Assembly (NCBI GenBank): GCA_027346205.1
Contig: DAIESR010000278.1
Location: forward strand, 1-7,194
DNA: 7,194 nucleotides
Origin: Beijerinckiaceae bacterium
GTDB lineage: Bacteria > Pseudomonadota > Alphaproteobacteria > Rhizobiales > Beijerinckiaceae
Direction: 5' to 3'
In this document: piece by piece, positions 6,412 to 7,194 of the stretch
How positions within the stretch are numbered: the stretch's first letter is position 1
Layout: each line of letters starts with the position of its first letter
Translations under genes and position numbers: made by a program
Notes under the pieces: generated by a model
The model's input: only the letters and a program-made list of their open reading frames with translations
Database searches by the model: none
Told to the model about the DNA's origin: nothing

Positions 6412-6437
6412 CGCAAGTCGGGCTTACCCGACTTGCG
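6412..6437. repeat. Perfect palindrome, 11-bp stem with CTTA loop
   Basis: CGCAAGTCGGG (6412-6422) and CCCGACTTGCG (6427-6437) are exact inverse complements. Neither side has a T-run, so a rho-independent terminator is unlikely. A regulator-binding site, a REP-type element or a transcript-end hairpin for the gene ending at 6594 are the options. The rest of 6338-6593 shows no gene or other element that I can support. Confidence 0.7.
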
Positions 6438-6593
6438 CATATGATTCTCCCAAACTCTGGCAGGCCCGAGCTTAGGTCGCAATAAGATGACGCGAAGGGC
6501 GCCGCCCTGTGGACCAAGTCATTGTTGCGCTGGAACTATAGGGGAGGTGTTTGTGAGCGGTCCGTATTCGAGGACCCGTGATCGTCGCGAGCC

Positions 6594-7194
6594 TTAAGAG
6601 AAGGTCGCGTCGTTTCCAGCTTTGCCGGTGCATATATAGCCGTGGAAAGGACCGCCGGTGCGTCCGACCTGATACTCGCTATGCTGAAGAATCGCAGCCG
6701 GGTGGCTGAGATTTTGAACTGTGAAGGGAGCATTGAAATTGGCTGTATAGCCGGTCGAAATAACCGCCGTTCCCGCCTCGTTTTTGATTTCGGTGTTCGC
6801 CGCCATCGAGGCTTCGATCAAGGCTTGCGCACCGCCCGAGGTGCGAACCAAAGCAAATGGCGTGACGGTCCAGGTGCCGTCCGCACCATACTCGACATTA
6901 AATGTCGAATAGCCAGGTGTCGCATTGCAAATAGCCGCGGTGGCGGACGACGACGTAAAGTTCATGACAGTGCCGGGCGTATAGGTGCCCGTCTGGACAT
7001 AGAAGATGATCACCGGCTGGCAATCCAGGTTGCTGTTGGGCTGGGCAGTCACGAAGTTGGATAGAGTGATGCCACCGGTGAGCGTCTGCACCGCCGATCC
7101 CGCATTGTAGTTTGTCAGCGCAGAATTGTAGACCGGCGTGATGATTCGGAACGAACCCGTCTGCGGACCCGAGGTAGAGACGGGAATAGACAGT
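6594..7194 (-). CDS. Unrecognised beta-rich protein, C-terminal ~199 residues (cut by window edge)
   Basis: The frame is open from the right edge (first full codon at 7193) to TAA at 6596-6594, so the true start is outside the window. A GTG at 7091 is an internal valine, not a start. The sequence is rich in Thr, Ser, Ala, Asn and Gly with alternating hydrophobic residues, as in extended beta structure: LSIPVSTSGPQTGSFRIITP, IIFYVQTGTYTPGTVMNF, NVEYGADGTWTVTPFALV, and GPFHGYICTGKAG near the end. Two or three cysteines are present. Such composition fits a surface-exposed or virion-decorating protein, for example a tail spike or fibre part, or a secreted host protein. I see no motif that decides. 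It is on the same strand as the head genes but separated from them by ~425 nt without a gene and by the small secreted protein gene. Confidence 0.6.
   Translation of the reverse strand, partial: LSIPVSTSGPQTGSFRIITPVYNSALTNYNAGSAVQTLTGGITLSNFVTAQPNSNLDCQPVIIFYVQTGTYTPGTVMNFTSSSATAAICNATPGYSTFNVEYGADGTWTVTPFALVRTSGGAQALIEASMAANTEIKNEAGTAVISTGYTANFNAPFTVQNLSHPAAILQHSEYQVGRTGGPFHGYICTGKAGNDATFS

Noticed and set aside
6182..6517. A 111-codon minus-strand frame crossing the palindrome and repeat B
   Set aside because: It begins with TTG without a ribosome site and overlaps two non-coding elements.
6541..6597. GGGGAGG followed by a GTG-started 14-codon plus-strand frame
   Set aside because: It is too short and runs into the convergent stop of the beta-rich gene. 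The purine-rich run alone is not enough.
1..7194. CRISPR array, tRNA or rRNA genes, integrase, attachment sites
   Set aside because: I saw no regularly spaced short repeats, no tRNA-like T-arm with matching stems and no recombinase motifs in any frame.

Overview
The window is part of a tailed-phage head module, most likely a prophage in a GC-rich alphaproteobacterium. A Hyphomicrobiales (Rhizobiales) host is my guess from protein style, base composition and the REP-like palindrome; there is no marker gene to prove it. All convincing genes lie on the minus strand, so the module reads right to left. Long plus-strand open frames in the same region are mirror frames of GC-rich minus-strand genes.

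The order of transcription, starting from the right, is as follows. (1) 7194-6594: the C-terminal ~199 residues of an unrecognised beta-rich protein, cut by the window edge. (2) 6593-6169: a gene-poor stretch with a perfect 11-bp-stem palindrome and one copy (B) of a 96-nt diverged repeat carrying a promoter-like sequence. (3) 6168-5893: a 91-aa predicted secreted four-cysteine protein. (4) 5892-5613: the second repeat copy (A), a strong two-way terminator and a 46-nt REP-like hairpin. (5) 5612-4318: terminase large subunit, split between two reading frames near 5424. (6) 4269-2584: portal protein with an unusual cysteine-containing C-terminal extension. (7) 2577-2095: a 160-aa TPR-like protein. 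(8) 2031-2001: a strong terminator. (9) 1967-858: prohead protease with a scaffold-like C-terminal half. (10) 801-1: the N-terminal 267 residues of the major capsid protein, cut by the left edge.

Terminase, portal, protease and capsid together form the standard machine that packs DNA and builds the head. The most interesting part is the block at about 2940-2001. The portal carries an added pretoxin-like linker and a small cysteine domain, followed 6 nt later by a TPR-like gene and then a terminator, all at visibly lower GC than the flanking head genes. This looks like an inserted cargo cassette, possibly an effector fused to a structural protein plus its partner or immunity gene, but the function is not demonstrated. 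The frameshift in the terminase suggests that the prophage cannot package DNA, unless it is a sequencing error or a recoding event.
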